A stretch of 64,000 nt of DNA from Lujinxingia vulgaris (GTDB lineage Bacteria > Myxococcota_A > Bradymonadia > Bradymonadales > Bradymonadaceae), in the NCBI RefSeq assembly GCF_007997015.1, contig NZ_VOSM01000002.1:372001-436000 (forward strand), read 5' to 3'. Shown here in pieces: positions 17,532 to 27,799 of the stretch. The translations under genes and the position numbers were made by a program. The notes under the pieces were generated by a model, which was not told where the DNA came from, did no database searches, and saw only the letters and a program-made list of their open reading frames with translations. Numbering within the stretch: position 1 is the stretch's first letter; every line of letters begins with the position of its first letter.

Positions 17532-19343
17532 CTAGCGACGCACCTCGGGGAACTTCAGGGTGTCGCGCTCGACGCGCTCATACACGCTGATAAGCGGCAC
17601 GCCCTCAAGCTCCACCACGTGGCGCGGGGCCAGGGTGCCGTACTCCTCCCAGAGCGGCAGCAGCAGGAAGGTGAAGGCTTTTTGCTGGTGGTAGAGCGCG
17701 TAGTCGCTGCTTCCCATGCGCACCGCGCGAAGATCCTCACGTGCCAGATCTTCGGTCTGATACATGCGCCAGGCGGTGTTCACAACGTTATGCGTCCACA
17801 CCCGGCCCCCCTCCTCGGCGTGCTCATTGAGCCAGGGCAGCGCCTGGCGTGAGGCGTAGCCCCAGAACTGCCGGAACATCTTAAAGTCCGCAGCCCCCCG
17901 ATGCCCGCCGATAAGCTCGTTGTAGTAGGAGGTGCCAAAAGGGTGGTTGTTGCGGGTGGCCAGCGCCGCCGGAAAAAGCGTTGCTGCGCCGAGCAGAAGC
18001 CCGATCGCCGCGTAAATAAAAGGCCTCGTCTCTCCCTCGGTCGGACCATTGAGGCTGTGTGACCCCTCCCGGGAGGTGCGTCGCGCGCTGAGCAAACGCG
18101 CCAGCTCCGCGCTCAGGTGCGCCACGGCCAGCCCGGCGATGATCGCCACAAAGGGCATCGCCGGCATCCAATGCTTGGTGCCCCCAAAGATTGGCGTCTC
18201 CGCCTGCGCGATCAGCGCGATGGGAAAGATGATGTGAATGAGAAAGAGCAGCCCGGTTCCACGTGGATCGACCGAGGAGGGCAGCCGCCTCGCTTTGAGC
18301 GCCGCCTTCCAGGCGTTGAGCGTAGCCCGGCCGCCAAAATGGCGAACCCAGATAAAACACCCCAGCGCAAAGGCCAGAAGGATCGTCGCCGGCACGGTGA
18401 CCAGCGTCATCACCCAGGGATAACTCACCGGAAAGGGCGGGTTCTGCAGGTTTTCGCCAAAGTAGTAGACGAAATAATGCTCATGCTTGAGGTGGAAGTT
18501 CATGTACCAGCGGATGCGCGCAAAGGTATCAAACCAGTGGCGCGGCCAGAGCGCGTAGAAAAGAATCGGCCCCAGGGTGAGCATCGCCCAGAACGCCGCC
18601 GGGATCTTTGGAATGCGCAGCCCCCCGTTGCGCAGGCCTCCCACCAGGCGAAACTCGCCGGCGCGCGAGAGCACCCAGTGCATCACCAGCGTGATGGGCA
18701 AGAAGAAGGCGTTGAGCTTGGTGGAGAGCGCAAGCCCGAACAAAAGTCCGGTGGTCACCGCCCAGCCCCGTGACTGCAGGCTTCGCCAGTAGGCGTAGAC
18801 CACCCAGAAGTTCATCGCCGCCACCGCCACATCAAAGCAGGCCAGGTGGGCGTGAAAGAAGAAGCGGGGCTGCAGGAGCATCGCGCCCACGCCCACCAGC
18901 CCGGCCAGGCGACCACCGAGCTGACGCCCGAAGAGATACACCCCGCTCAAGAGCCAGCCGGCGGTGAGCATCGTCGGAAAACGCAGCGCGGTCGACGGGC
19001 TCATCCAGCCCAGAAGTTCGGAAAAGATCTTATGCGAGAGGGCAAACGCCGCCTTCATCAACACCGGGTGTTCCGGGTTGTAGCTCCAGTGTCGGTCGAT
19101 GTTGGCCTGGGTAAAGCTGCTGGCGAGCTCGCCGGCGTGGAAGTTCTTCCAGAGATCTTCGAACCAGCCGATGTACTGGGAGGCGGCGTGAAAATAAAAC
19201 CCCTCATCGCGCGTAAAGCCCATCTGCGGCGTGGCCAGCAGCAGGGCGACCGAGCCGGCAAAAATCACAAGCGCGATCAGCCAGTCGAGGCGGTCGGTGG
19301 GGGCATTTCCCGGCGATGAGGTGGGGGCGTCAGGTGCGGTCAA
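17532..19343 (-). CDS. GT-C (family 39-like) glycosyltransferase, integral membrane
   Basis: A polytopic membrane protein of 603 residues with about ten hydrophobic helices and the family's acidic motif in the first periplasmic loop (GFTRDEGFYF, residues about 43-52). This places it with PMT/ArnT/GT39 enzymes that move sugars from polyprenyl-phosphate carriers to protein or lipid A at the outer face of the inner membrane. The C-terminal soluble region (HNVVNTAWRMYQTEDLAREDL) is periplasmic. It starts at a TTG five bases after the stop of the upstream beta-barrel gene, which suggests coupling. The acceptor is unknown, and this could equally modify an outer-membrane glycan. Confidence 0.8.
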   Translation of the reverse strand: MTAPDAPTSSPGNAPTDRLDWLIALVIFAGSVALLLATPQMGFTRDEGFYFHAASQYIGWFEDLWKNFHAGELASSFTQANIDRHWSYNPEHPVLMKAAFALSHKIFSELLGWMSPSTALRFPTMLTAGWLLSGVYLFGRQLGGRLAGLVGVGAMLLQPRFFFHAHLACFDVAVAAMNFWVVYAYWRSLQSRGWAVTTGLLFGLALSTKLNAFFLPITLVMHWVLSRAGEFRLVGGLRNGGLRIPKIPAAFWAMLTLGPILFYALWPRHWFDTFARIRWYMNFHLKHEHYFVYYFGENLQNPPFPVSYPWVMTLVTVPATILLAFALGCFIWVRHFGGRATLNAWKAALKARRLPSSVDPRGTGLLFLIHIIFPIALIAQAETPIFGGTKHWMPAMPFVAIIAGLAVAHLSAELARLLSARRTSREGSHSLNGPTEGETRPFIYAAIGLLLGAATLFPAALATRNNHPFGTSYYNELIGGHRGAADFKMFRQFWGYASRQALPWLNEHAEEGGRVWTHNVVNTAWRMYQTEDLAREDLRAVRMGSSDYALYHQQKAFTFLLLPLWEEYGTLAPRHVVELEGVPLISVYERVERDTLKFPEVRR

Positions 19344-19348
19344 AGCGC

Positions 19349-20977
19349 TTACCAGAGTGCGGTGATGTGCGCGCGTACAAGCGCGGTGCGAGCGTCGGGG
19401 CGACCTTCGGCGTCGTCAAAGACCTCGCCAGGCCAGAACATCGCGGCCTCGGCGCGGTACTCCAGCGCGAGCTCCGGGGTGAGCAGATGCTTGTAGCGCG
19501 CGCCCAGGAGCGCCTCGGTGCCCAGGTAGCGGGCCTCGGCCCCGGCGCCGCGAAAGCCCACCGCCGTGCCGCCGGCTTCCACACTGGCAGCCAGGTCGCG
19601 CCAGGGGCGGTGTGCCCAGGCCATCAGCGCGCCGGCGCCGAGCTCCAGCCCGGCGATGCGTGCGAAGGTCAGCGTGGGCTGCACGAAGATCGCGTTGCTC
19701 ACCGCGCCCGTCTCCACAAGGTTGTCGATGCCGCGCGGAGGTTGCGCCGCGCGAAGGGGATCATCGGCCTGGGCGACCGCCTCGGCTGTATACGCCGGCA
19801 GATGATGATCGAAGAGCAAGAGCCCGGCGCGGTAGTTCGGATCGAAGCGGAAGCGGTGCAGGTTGTCGCTGCGCGGATCGGCATCCCCGGAGGCAAAGCC
19901 CGAGCGGAGGTTCAGCCCCAGCGCGCTCGGACGGTGCAAGACGTCGAGATGCGCCGCCGCGCCCAGCGCGTCGATCTGCACCGGTGTTGCGGGATCGCTG
20001 CCGTCGGCGCGGGTCGTCTCACCGCGCAGATACGCCGCCTCACCAGCGATGCGAAAGCGCCAGGTGCCCTTCGGGGTATAGAACTGATGTTTGCCCGCCA
20101 GATCAAAAGCCGCGACGTTGAGCTCAGAGCCGTCGCGGTCGGTTTGATCGCGAAGCGCCACGTACACGCCGATCTCACTGGGGGCGGGGCGCCACACCAC
20201 AGACGCGATGCCCTGGAGCGCGCGGTCCCCTTTGTTGATGTCGGCGTTTTCGTCGCGAATCACCGCGTCGGCGCCGATGGCCACAAAGAGCTCGTCGAGC
20301 GCGCTGCGCGAGGAGCGGGCGCGAAAAGGTGCGGTCGCAAAGAGCAGGCGCGCGACGCGATCGCCGCCGACCTGATGTTCAAAGAGCGTCTCGTCTTCAA
20401 TGTCGCCGTCGTTGGCCAGCAGACCCAGACCCCACTGGCTGGTCTGAAGACCCGCCTGCACCCGACCCACGGGGCTATCCCAGCGAAGGTAAAGTTCGCG
20501 CGGCGCAAAGGTCTGCTCGGCCCCGTCGAGCACGCGGTGGAAGTGGCGCGCACCGTGGTCACCCACCGCCGGAGGTTGAGGGTAGGAGTTGCCCACAAGC
20601 CTCCCGCTCAGAAGATCGGCCGAGGCCACCGCCTGCACTTCCCCCAGGTTGATGGTGCTCCCGATGCGAAGTTGCTGGTAGAGCCCGCCACGCAGTCCGT
20701 CGGTCAGCGGTCGTTCGTAGGTGTCGGCGCTCAGGCGATAATGCCCCTCCACATTCACGGTGGGCTCCTCCTCCTCATCGAGGGGCATCACCGGGTTAAG
20801 ACGCGGCGGCGCAAGCTCCACAATACGCCCGCCGGAGTCTTCATCGTCTTCCAGCGGCGGAATCTCCGGAAGCTGGGCTTGCGCCGATGCGGCAAGCGAG
20901 AGGGTCAAGAGCGCGCTGAATGCCGCTACGGTGGGCTTCAGTCGCAGATGACCGGAAAAAGTGTGGGGCGCGCGCAT
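19349..20977 (-). CDS. outer-membrane beta-barrel protein
   Basis: An exported protein of 542 residues. A signal peptide (cleavage after AASAQA near residue 35) precedes an acidic linker (PPLEDDEDSGG) and then alternating amphipathic strands ending in a terminal aromatic, ALVRAHITALW, consistent with an outer-membrane barrel. Features such as GHYRLSADTYERP, YLRWDSPVGRVQAGLQTSQWGLGLL, and several paired strand/turn segments resemble the large porin-like barrels of myxobacteria. The substrate is unknown. The ATG at 20977 follows GAGGAG, and an upstream ATG at 21007 lacks a site. It is paired with the membrane glycosyltransferase just downstream. Confidence 0.7.
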   Translation of the reverse strand: MRAPHTFSGHLRLKPTVAAFSALLTLSLAASAQAQLPEIPPLEDDEDSGGRIVELAPPRLNPVMPLDEEEEPTVNVEGHYRLSADTYERPLTDGLRGGLYQQLRIGSTINLGEVQAVASADLLSGRLVGNSYPQPPAVGDHGARHFHRVLDGAEQTFAPRELYLRWDSPVGRVQAGLQTSQWGLGLLANDGDIEDETLFEHQVGGDRVARLLFATAPFRARSSRSALDELFVAIGADAVIRDENADINKGDRALQGIASVVWRPAPSEIGVYVALRDQTDRDGSELNVAAFDLAGKHQFYTPKGTWRFRIAGEAAYLRGETTRADGSDPATPVQIDALGAAAHLDVLHRPSALGLNLRSGFASGDADPRSDNLHRFRFDPNYRAGLLLFDHHLPAYTAEAVAQADDPLRAAQPPRGIDNLVETGAVSNAIFVQPTLTFARIAGLELGAGALMAWAHRPWRDLAASVEAGGTAVGFRGAGAEARYLGTEALLGARYKHLLTPELALEYRAEAAMFWPGEVFDDAEGRPDARTALVRAHITALW

Positions 20978-21319
20978 CGCAGGGGGCTCCTCGGTGGCAT
21001 CATCCATTCAACGTCGGTCGGCGAGGCCGGGGGATGGCATCCTGTCACGGCGAAAGGGGGCTCGCAACGCTCTCCGGCTGCCCTTACGCTCAGGTTGGCA
21101 GCGGGCCTGCTTTCGAGGGGCGCTGAGACAGGGGCAGATGTAGAAAAAACACCTGAGCATCAGTCCCGGAGATCGAGGCATGTTTGAAGTCCAGGCGCGT
21201 TCTTTAGAGTGAAGACCCCGGCGCCCACCTCACCGGGCATCGCCTGGCGTGCTACGGTGCTTAGTCGTAGAGCAAGCGAACGTACCCCCCTTTACTGACG
21301 ATCAGCGAGACCGAAGCCG
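20978..21319. other. divergent intergenic region, no gene seen
   Basis: About 340 bases between the divergent beta-barrel and small membrane protein genes. No convincing -35/-10 pair, RNA gene or repeat was recognised. It must contain promoters for both directions. Confidence 0.5.
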
Positions 21320-21604
21320 ATGAAGACGAACTGGTTTTACCGATGGCTTGATGCGCTCTCTTACAAACTTCTCGTTCCCCTGGCGCTGCTGCTGGCGCTG
21401 GCGCCCTTTACGCCGGAGCCCCACCTGGTGGAGACCACCGGGATGCTCTTTCGCGGGGAGCTGACCGAGCCTATCTACATCTTCGACTTCTTTATGCACG
21501 GAGCCGGGGTGTTCATTCTGGCGTTGAAGGTCGGCGCAGACATCCGCCGGCGCAACGCGCCGGCGGATGTCCCTGCCTCAACCTCGGATCTGGCATCGCG
21601 CTGA
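21320..21604 (+). CDS. small two-helix inner-membrane protein
   Basis: A protein of 94 residues with a hydrophobic segment at residues 16-29 (KLLVPLALLLALAPF) and a second at about 52-70 (IYIFDFFMHGAGVFILALKVGADI), separated by the polar stretch EPHLVETTGMLFRGELTEP. It resembles a widespread family of very small proteins, sometimes labelled 'RND transporter' in databases, with the pattern LAPFxPEPHLVE. The function is not known. It is convergent with fghA. The ribosome-binding site is weak. Confidence 0.65.
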   Translation: MKTNWFYRWLDALSYKLLVPLALLLALAPFTPEPHLVETTGMLFRGELTEPIYIFDFFMHGAGVFILALKVGADIRRRNAPADVPASTSDLASR

Positions 21605-21649
21605 AGACCGCGCGGATGCTGGCGTACAGACCCGTCTTATCGAGCTGCA

Positions 21650-22480
21650 TCAGCCCTTCAACGCCCGGGCGTGATGGCGGATATGGTCGCCGATGAAGCT
21701 CGCGATGAAGTAATACGAGTGGTCGTAGCCCGGCTGCATACGCAGCTCAATCGGGTGCCCCACCTCCTCGCAGGCACCCACCAGGCGCTCCGGCTGCAGT
21801 TGCTCGGCCAGAAACTGGTCTGAATCGCCCTGATCGATGAGTAGCGGCAGCCGCTCGGTCGCGGTGGCCACAAGCTCGGTGGCATCCCAGGCCTTCCACG
21901 CCTCGCGATCGTCTCCCAGATACGCCCCCAACGCCTTCTCGCCCCAGGGCACCTGTGTGGGCGCGACGATCGGCGAAAAAGCCGAGACGCTGGCGTAGCG
22001 CCCCGGGTTGCGCAGCGCCAACACCAGTGCGCCATGCCCGCCCATCGAATGCCCGAAGATCGCGCGCTTTTCGCTCACCGGAAAGTTTGCCTCAATCAGC
22101 GCGGGCAGCTCGTCGACCACATAATCGTGCATCTGATAATGCGCAGCCCAGGGCTCCCGAGTGGCGTTGACGTAAAAGCCCGCACCCTTGCCCAGATCGT
22201 AGCCCTCGGCGTCTGCGACATCCTCGCCACGCGGGCTAGTATCGGGCGCGACGATGATGACGCCTTCCTCAGCCGCGTAGCGCTGCGCGCCGGCCTTCGT
22301 GATGAAGTTTTGCTCGGTGCAGGTCAGCCCGCTCAACCAGTAGAGCACAGGGCAGGGGCCCTCGGCGGCCGCGGGCGGAAGGTAGACGGCGAACTTCATC
22401 TCGCAGTCCAACACCTCGGAACGATGCTTCCAGACCTCCTGGGTGCCGCCAAAACTCGCATAACTCTCCACACGTTCCAT
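21650..22480 (-). CDS. fghA: S-formylglutathione hydrolase
   Basis: Hydrolyses S-formylglutathione to formate and glutathione, the second step of glutathione-dependent formaldehyde detoxification. It is an alpha/beta-hydrolase (esterase D family): nucleophile elbow GHSMGGHG, the lid segment [17 protein letters not shown], the acid in [12 protein letters not shown], and the catalytic His in GYDHSYYFI. Its 276 residues match the family. It is the last gene of frmR-frmA-fghA, 104 bases after frmA, with a strong 14-base hairpin in the gap. Confidence 0.95.
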   Translation of the reverse strand: MERVESYASFGGTQEVWKHRSEVLDCEMKFAVYLPPAAAEGPCPVLYWLSGLTCTEQNFITKAGAQRYAAEEGVIIVAPDTSPRGEDVADAEGYDLGKGAGFYVNATREPWAAHYQMHDYVVDELPALIEANFPVSEKRAIFGHSMGGHGALVLALRNPGRYASVSAFSPIVAPTQVPWGEKALGAYLGDDREAWKAWDATELVATATERLPLLIDQGDSDQFLAEQLQPERLVGACEEVGHPIELRMQPGYDHSYYFIASFIGDHIRHHARALKG

Positions 22481-22523
22481 GATTCTAAGTCCTTGATCGG
22501 AAAGGTTATTTTGATGGGGGTCG

Positions 22524-22572
22524 CGCGTTGCAACGCGAAGCGCCGGTCCGGGAGTACGCTCCCGGACCGGCG
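22524..22572 (-). other. palindrome and strong hairpin between frmA and fghA
   Basis: A perfect 14-base palindrome CGCGTTGCAACGCG (22524-22537) adjoins a perfect 14-base stem with a TACG loop (22541-22554 with 22559-22572). On the minus strand no T-run follows, so it is not a standard terminator. It could set frmA mRNA stability or lower downstream fghA expression. Confidence 0.6.
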
Positions 22573-22584
22573 GCTTCCTCGAAG

Positions 22585-24022
<1,438 letters not shown>

Positions 24023-24038
24023 CGAACTCCTCCCTTGG

Positions 24039-24052
24039 TATACCGGGGTATA
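24039..24052 (-). promoter_or_regulatory. candidate FrmR operator
   Basis: TATACC-GG-GGTATA is a perfect inverted repeat with a two-base spacer (TATACCCCGGTATA on the minus strand). AT-flanked G/C tracts of this kind are the known operator type of CsoR/RcnR/FrmR repressors. It lies just upstream of frmR, overlapping a -10-like TACTAT (24055-24050). Confidence 0.75.
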
Positions 24053-24252
24053 GTATGTTGACGCGCCGGCACAAAGTTCAAGTGACGTTCGGTAAAGACC
24101 TCTTCATGCAGCCGGCGTGCGGTGCGCGAAGAGGGAAGCGCGACGTCAGGTGTTGGCGGTGTCGTTGTGTGTAAGGCGTTGTTTTTGTTGGCGAATTGAC
24201 CGAGCCCTCTGGGGCGCAACCGGCCGGCGCCAACGAAAAAGATCGACTTACG

Positions 24253-24981
24253 TCAACTCTCAGACTGACTATCGGGCGAGGCGTCGCGGCGCTCCAGAAG
24301 ATCGGGGCGACGCTCTTTGGTGCGCGCCAGCGCCTGCTCCTGACGCCACTTCGCCACTCGCCCGTGGTCGCCGCTGAGCAGAATCTCGGGCACCTCAAAG
24401 CCTCGAAACTCGCGGGGGCGCGTGTACTGAGGATATTCGAGCATCGGAGCCGAGAAGCTCTCCTCACTGATCGACTCCTGGTTGCCCAGCACGCCGGGGA
24501 GGAGGCGAGTGACGGCGTCGATGACGACCATCGAGGCGACCTCCCCGCCGGTGAGCACGTAGTCGCCAATGGAGATCTCGCGATCGATCCAGTGCTGACG
24601 CACACGCTCGTCGACGCCCTCGTAGCGCCCGCACACAAGGATCATGCCCGGCCCCTGGGCAAGCTCCCGGGCGATCTTCTGGCTAAATGGCTCGCCCTGG
24701 GGCGACATCAGAATGCGCGGCACGCCGGGGTGACGCTCCCGGGCCGACTCCAGGGCCGCGACGAGGGGCTCGGGTTTCATCACCATGCCCGCGCCGCCCC
24801 CGTAGGGCACATCGTCGCAGGTGCGGTGTTTGTCGTGGGTGAAGTCGCGGATGTCGACGCAGTTCACCGAGAAGTGGCCGCGCTCAATGGCTTTGCCGGT
24901 CAGGCTGATGCGCAGCGGGCCATCGAAGAAGTCGGGGAAGAGCGTGAGGATCTCAACGGGGAAGGGCGTGCTCAACATCAT
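24253..24981 (-). CDS. trmD: tRNA (guanine-N1-)-methyltransferase
   Basis: Methylates G37 of tRNAs next to the anticodon to prevent frameshifting. SPOUT-fold knot motifs are present: [29 protein letters not shown], the SAM-binding [26 protein letters not shown] and [15 protein letters not shown]. The C-terminal helical tail ends in a short charged stretch. The 5' end has ATG ATG at 24981/24978 with GGAG directly adjacent, so the start could also be the TTG at 24975. It follows rimM by about 70 bases as the last gene of the rpsP-khpA-rimM-trmD set. Confidence 0.96.
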   Translation of the reverse strand: MMLSTPFPVEILTLFPDFFDGPLRISLTGKAIERGHFSVNCVDIRDFTHDKHRTCDDVPYGGGAGMVMKPEPLVAALESARERHPGVPRILMSPQGEPFSQKIARELAQGPGMILVCGRYEGVDERVRQHWIDREISIGDYVLTGGEVASMVVIDAVTRLLPGVLGNQESISEESFSAPMLEYPQYTRPREFRGFEVPEILLSGDHGRVAKWRQEQALARTKERRPDLLERRDASPDSQSES

Positions 24982-25052
24982 CTCCAATCGGGGAGGGCGG
25001 GGCGGTCGTGCGGGCGCAGAGGGGCCGGTATGGCAGACTGAAATCGAACCTG

Positions 25053-25607
25053 TCAGTCGGCGGGCGTCCAGATCTCAAGGGGCTGCAGCACCACCGCCGG
25101 TGCCTCCAGATCGACATAGCTGACGGCGTGCTCCACATAGGGCACAAAAAGCTCGGAGCCGTCAGAGCGCTTGACCACCAACACGTCGTTGGCGCCGGTC
25201 TCAAAGAAGCGGTCGATGATGCCGATGGGCTCGGCGTCTTCGGGTGCATCGCCGTCTTCTTCTTCGGCGACCAGGACCGGAAAGCCGATGACCTCCATCA
25301 AGTAGAACTCGTCATCGTCGAGCTCCGGCAGCAGATCAAAATCCACCGAGACGATGCCGTGTTTGATGCGCTCGGCGCCTTCGCGACCCTGGATGCCCTT
25401 GAACTTCACCATGGCGAACTTCGGGCCCTGGCGAAAGCGCTCGATGGTCAACTCCAGGTCTTCGCGCTCGGTCTTAATATAGACCTTCACGCCCTCATCG
25501 AGGACTTCGGAGTCGGCGTTGAAAAGATGCAGGCGCACGTCGCCGTACACACCATGGGGGCGGCCGACTTTGGCCAGCTCCACCCGCTCGTTTGCTGTCT
25601 TGCTCAT
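25053..25607 (-). CDS. rimM: 16S rRNA processing protein RimM
   Basis: Assists late assembly of the 30S subunit head, binding ribosomal protein S19. The N-terminal RimM domain ([19 protein letters not shown]) and the C-terminal PRC-barrel ([35 protein letters not shown]) are evident. At 184 residues it is of normal length, with an acidic insert ([13 protein letters not shown]) between strands of the PRC domain. The ATG at 25607 is preferred over the in-frame TTG at 25613 because GGAG lies nine bases ahead. It is followed by trmD. Confidence 0.93.
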   Translation of the reverse strand: MSKTANERVELAKVGRPHGVYGDVRLHLFNADSEVLDEGVKVYIKTEREDLELTIERFRQGPKFAMVKFKGIQGREGAERIKHGIVSVDFDLLPELDDDEFYLMEVIGFPVLVAEEEDGDAPEDAEPIGIIDRFFETGANDVLVVKRSDGSELFVPYVEHAVSYVDLEAPAVVLQPLEIWTPAD

Positions 25608-25626
25608 GCTCAAACGCTCCGCGCGC

Positions 25627-25893
25627 TCAGTCGACGATGTCGATGACCACCGGCAGGTGGTTGGGGACGGCGGCGGCGTCGACCAGGGTGCGCATCGCCC
25701 GGGCGATGCGTCCGCCGCGGCCGATCACGCGCCCGCGATGCGCCTCTTCAACGGCCAGCTCAACAAGCAGCTGGTCGCGGTGGGCGTGCGTGCGCACCTC
25801 AAACTCAACGTCATCATCCAGGAGCGAGCCGGCCAGAAATCGCACCAACTCTTCATAGCTCTTCAGGGCATCTTCGGCGGTGTGGTTGCTCAT
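25627..25893 (-). CDS. khpA: KH-domain RNA-binding protein KhpA
   Basis: A single-KH RNA-binding protein of 88 residues with the GxxG loop VIGRGGRIARAMRTLV. In other bacteria KhpA (often with KhpB) binds many RNAs and is encoded between rpsP and rimM, exactly as here. GAGGA precedes the ATG at 25893. A hairpin lies between rpsP and this gene. Confidence 0.9.
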   Translation of the reverse strand: MSNHTAEDALKSYEELVRFLAGSLLDDDVEFEVRTHAHRDQLLVELAVEEAHRGRVIGRGGRIARAMRTLVDAAAVPNHLPVVIDIVD

Positions 25894-25919
25894 CGCGTCA
25901 TTCCTCAAGGTTAAAACGC

Positions 25920-25946
25920 GACGAGCCCGTCAAAAACGGGCTCGTC
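25920..25946 (-). other. 11-bp hairpin between rpsP and khpA
   Basis: GACGAGCCCGT (25920-25930) pairs perfectly with ACGGGCTCGTC (25936-25946) around CAAAA. On the minus strand GCGTTTTAACC follows, a short T-run. It may be a partial terminator that makes S16 more abundant than the modification proteins. Confidence 0.6.
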
Positions 25947-25974
25947 ACATACTACTTAAAGCAAGAAAGCTGGC

Positions 25975-26490
25975 TTAGCCCTCTTCGCCTTCGGTCTTGG
26001 CTTCGGCGTCGTCGCCTTCAGCCTTCTCGCCATCGGCGGCGCCTTCTTCAGCCTTGGCAGCTTCAGCGGCCTTGGCAGCTTCGGCTTCGGCTTTCTTGGC
26101 GGCTTCTTCTTCGGCCTTCTTGGTCTCAGCAGCCTTGGCTTCAGCAGCGACCTTGGCGCGGGCAGCTTCGAGAGCTTCCTTCTTGGCCAGGGCGGCGGCT
26201 TCCTTGGCGGCCTTCTCGGCGCCTTCGGCGGCCAGGTCGATGCCCAGCTCGCCACGGCGAAGCTTGCGGATCAGCGAGCGAACGGTGTCGCTGGGCTGCG
26301 CGCCCACGCTGAGCCAGTAGTCGACGCGTTCGCTGTTAAGGCGAACCGCAGCCGGCTCCTGCATCGGGTCGTAGGTGCCAAGCACCTCAATGAAGCGACC
26401 ATCACGGGGAGAGCGCTGGTCGGCGGCAACCACACGGTAGAAGGGACGCTTTTTGGCGCCATGGCGTTGAAGTCGAAGTCGGACAGTCAT
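25975..26490 (-). CDS. rpsP: 30S ribosomal protein S16 with long C-terminal extension
   Basis: The first 82 residues are ordinary S16 ([52 protein letters not shown]). They are followed by about 90 residues made almost only of Ala, Lys and Glu ([35 protein letters not shown]), which should form a charged helix or disordered tail, ending in an acidic [12 protein letters not shown]. Normal S16 is about 75-100 residues. Moderate Ala/Lys/Glu tails on S16 occur in some actinobacteria and deltaproteobacteria. The gene is first in the operon, behind a good promoter at 26607-26635. Confidence 0.93.
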   Translation of the reverse strand: MTVRLRLQRHGAKKRPFYRVVAADQRSPRDGRFIEVLGTYDPMQEPAAVRLNSERVDYWLSVGAQPSDTVRSLIRKLRRGELGIDLAAEGAEKAAKEAAALAKKEALEAARAKVAAEAKAAETKKAEEEAAKKAEAEAAKAAEAAKAEEGAADGEKAEGDDAEAKTEGEEG

Positions 26491-26606
26491 GTGAGTTTCA
26501 TCTCCGCTTTAATAAGCTGGTTCGTGCTGTGATTTACTATGAGTTCGAAGCGCGTAGACCTGCAGCCAACAGTCCACGCTTTTAGAGGACCGTACAAAGG
26601 TGGGGC

Positions 26607-26635
26607 AACCTAAAGCGCAACCCCTTCGCTGTCAA
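26607..26635 (-). promoter_or_regulatory. sigma-70 promoter of the rpsP operon
   Basis: On the minus strand: perfect TTGACA (26635-26630), 17-base spacer, TAGGTT (26612-26607, three of six -10 bases including the key T1, A2 and T6). It lies 117 bases upstream of rpsP, leaving a leader of about 110 bases. Confidence 0.7.
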
Positions 26636-26689
26636 GCACCAGTGGCCGGGCCGGGCGCCGCGCTCGATCACGCCACCCGACAACCGGGA

Positions 26690-27094
26690 TCACTCGCCGG
26701 TGACCGACGCGATGAGCTTGCCCAGCTCGCCATTCTCGTGGAGCTGCATCAGGATGTCCGAGCCGCCCACAAACTCCCCGCCGATGTAGACCTGGGGGAT
26801 GGTCGGCCAGCTGGAGTACTCTTTGATGCCCTGGCGCTTATCCGGGTCGACCAGGATGTCGACGGCGTGGAAGGGGCGGCCGTAGCTGGCCAGGATCGCC
26901 GCGGCGCGCGCCGAGAACCCGCACATCGGCTGCTGGGGAAGACCCTTCATGTAGAGGAGCACGGGGTTCTCAGCCACCTCGCGCGCGATCTCCGAGAGGA
27001 CGTCGCCTCCCTCTTCACGCGTGCGGGGCTGGGCTTCCACGTTCTTCTCAGGGTTGGCAAGGGGGAGCGAGATGGACTTCTTCTGGTCACTCAT
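26690..27094 (-). CDS. grxD: monothiol glutaredoxin, CGFS type
   Basis: An iron-sulfur cluster carrier rather than a disulfide reductase. The motif MCGFSARAA supplies the cluster cysteine, with the glutathione-binding segments MKGLPQQP, SSWPTIPQVYIGGEFVGGSD and the GELGKLI end. A non-conserved N-terminal tail of about 30 residues (KKSISLPLANPEKN) precedes the fold, for 134 residues in all. It is encoded next to a BolA gene. CGFS glutaredoxins and BolA proteins form [2Fe-2S]-bridged heterodimers in bacteria and mitochondria, so the neighbourhood supports the function. Confidence 0.94.
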   Translation of the reverse strand: MSDQKKSISLPLANPEKNVEAQPRTREEGGDVLSEIAREVAENPVLLYMKGLPQQPMCGFSARAAAILASYGRPFHAVDILVDPDKRQGIKEYSSWPTIPQVYIGGEFVGGSDILMQLHENGELGKLIASVTGE

Positions 27095-27208
27095 GATGAT
27101 GCCTCATCGGTTCTATGGGTGTGACGCAACGGGCTGGCCCGTCGGGTACTAAGGAGCGCCTTGAGCCGGGTCAACACCCCGGCCATCAGGCGCATTCCTG
27201 ATCCGGGG

Positions 27209-27457
27209 TCAGGCCTGGGCGTCCCATTCTTCGGGCGTAAATACTTCTAGCGTGAGCGCGTGGACCGGGCCCTTCATCTCTTCGGCCAGCGCCTGGTAGA
27301 TCGCGCGATGGCGCGCCACCAGCGACTTGCCGGCGAACTGCTCCGAGATCACCACTGCCTTGTAGTGGTCCATCGTGCCGGTCAGGTCCTGAACCTCAAC
27401 CCGGGCGCCGGGAAGGGCGGCCTGAATGCGCTCAACAATGATGCTTGCTTCAATCAT
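27209..27457 (-). CDS. bolA: BolA-family protein
   Basis: A class II KH-like fold of 82 residues with the signature HYKAVVISEQFAGKSLVARHRAIYQAL, including the conserved His that, with a Cys or His in the loop, ligates the bridging iron-sulfur cluster. The C-terminal HALTLEVFTPEEW completes the family. The ATG at 27457 has GAGGA upstream. A TTG/GTG extension to 27538 is unlikely. It lies 114 bases upstream of grxD on the same strand, so the two are probably cotranscribed. Confidence 0.92.
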   Translation of the reverse strand: MIEASIIVERIQAALPGARVEVQDLTGTMDHYKAVVISEQFAGKSLVARHRAIYQALAEEMKGPVHALTLEVFTPEEWDAQA

Positions 27458-27799
27458 CTTTATCCTCGTCTTCGGAGCCCGCGTGGGATCGACGGGGGCT
27501 GCGGCAAAGCCCGCTCTCGCAGGTGCTTCAGCGCGCAACCGCCGCGGGGGGGATGTTCTCTACGAGGTCTTATCCCCTCGGGCAGCACGACGCAAGCCAC
27601 GGGCATCTTCGCCGGTCTCAGAGGTGACTTTCGGAAGCAAGCCCGGGTCTTTTCCTTTGCCACTCGTCATCGGTGCTTACAGGTCCGCTCGCCGCGGATC
27701 GGGCAAGGGGTTGGTCTTGACCCCTAATTGCCCTTCTCATTATAAGGCACCGCGCTCTACGCATATGTTTTCGGTTACCCTCACATCGTAAGGAGTTTC
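27458..27799. other. divergent intergenic region, bolA / fadN
   Basis: 342 bases with no gene. The fadN promoter and an overlapping inverted repeat are near its right end. No promoter for bolA could be picked out. Confidence 0.6.
27701..27746 (+). promoter_or_regulatory. sigma-70 promoter of fadN with overlapping inverted repeat
   Basis: TTGACC (27717-27722), 18-base spacer, TATAAG (27741-27746). GGGCAA-GGGGT (27701-27711) is inversely repeated as ACCCC-TAA-TTGCCC (27720-27733), spanning the -35, a position expected of a repressor operator such as a fatty-acid regulator. The promoter is strong by eye. Regulator binding is inferred. Confidence 0.65.
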
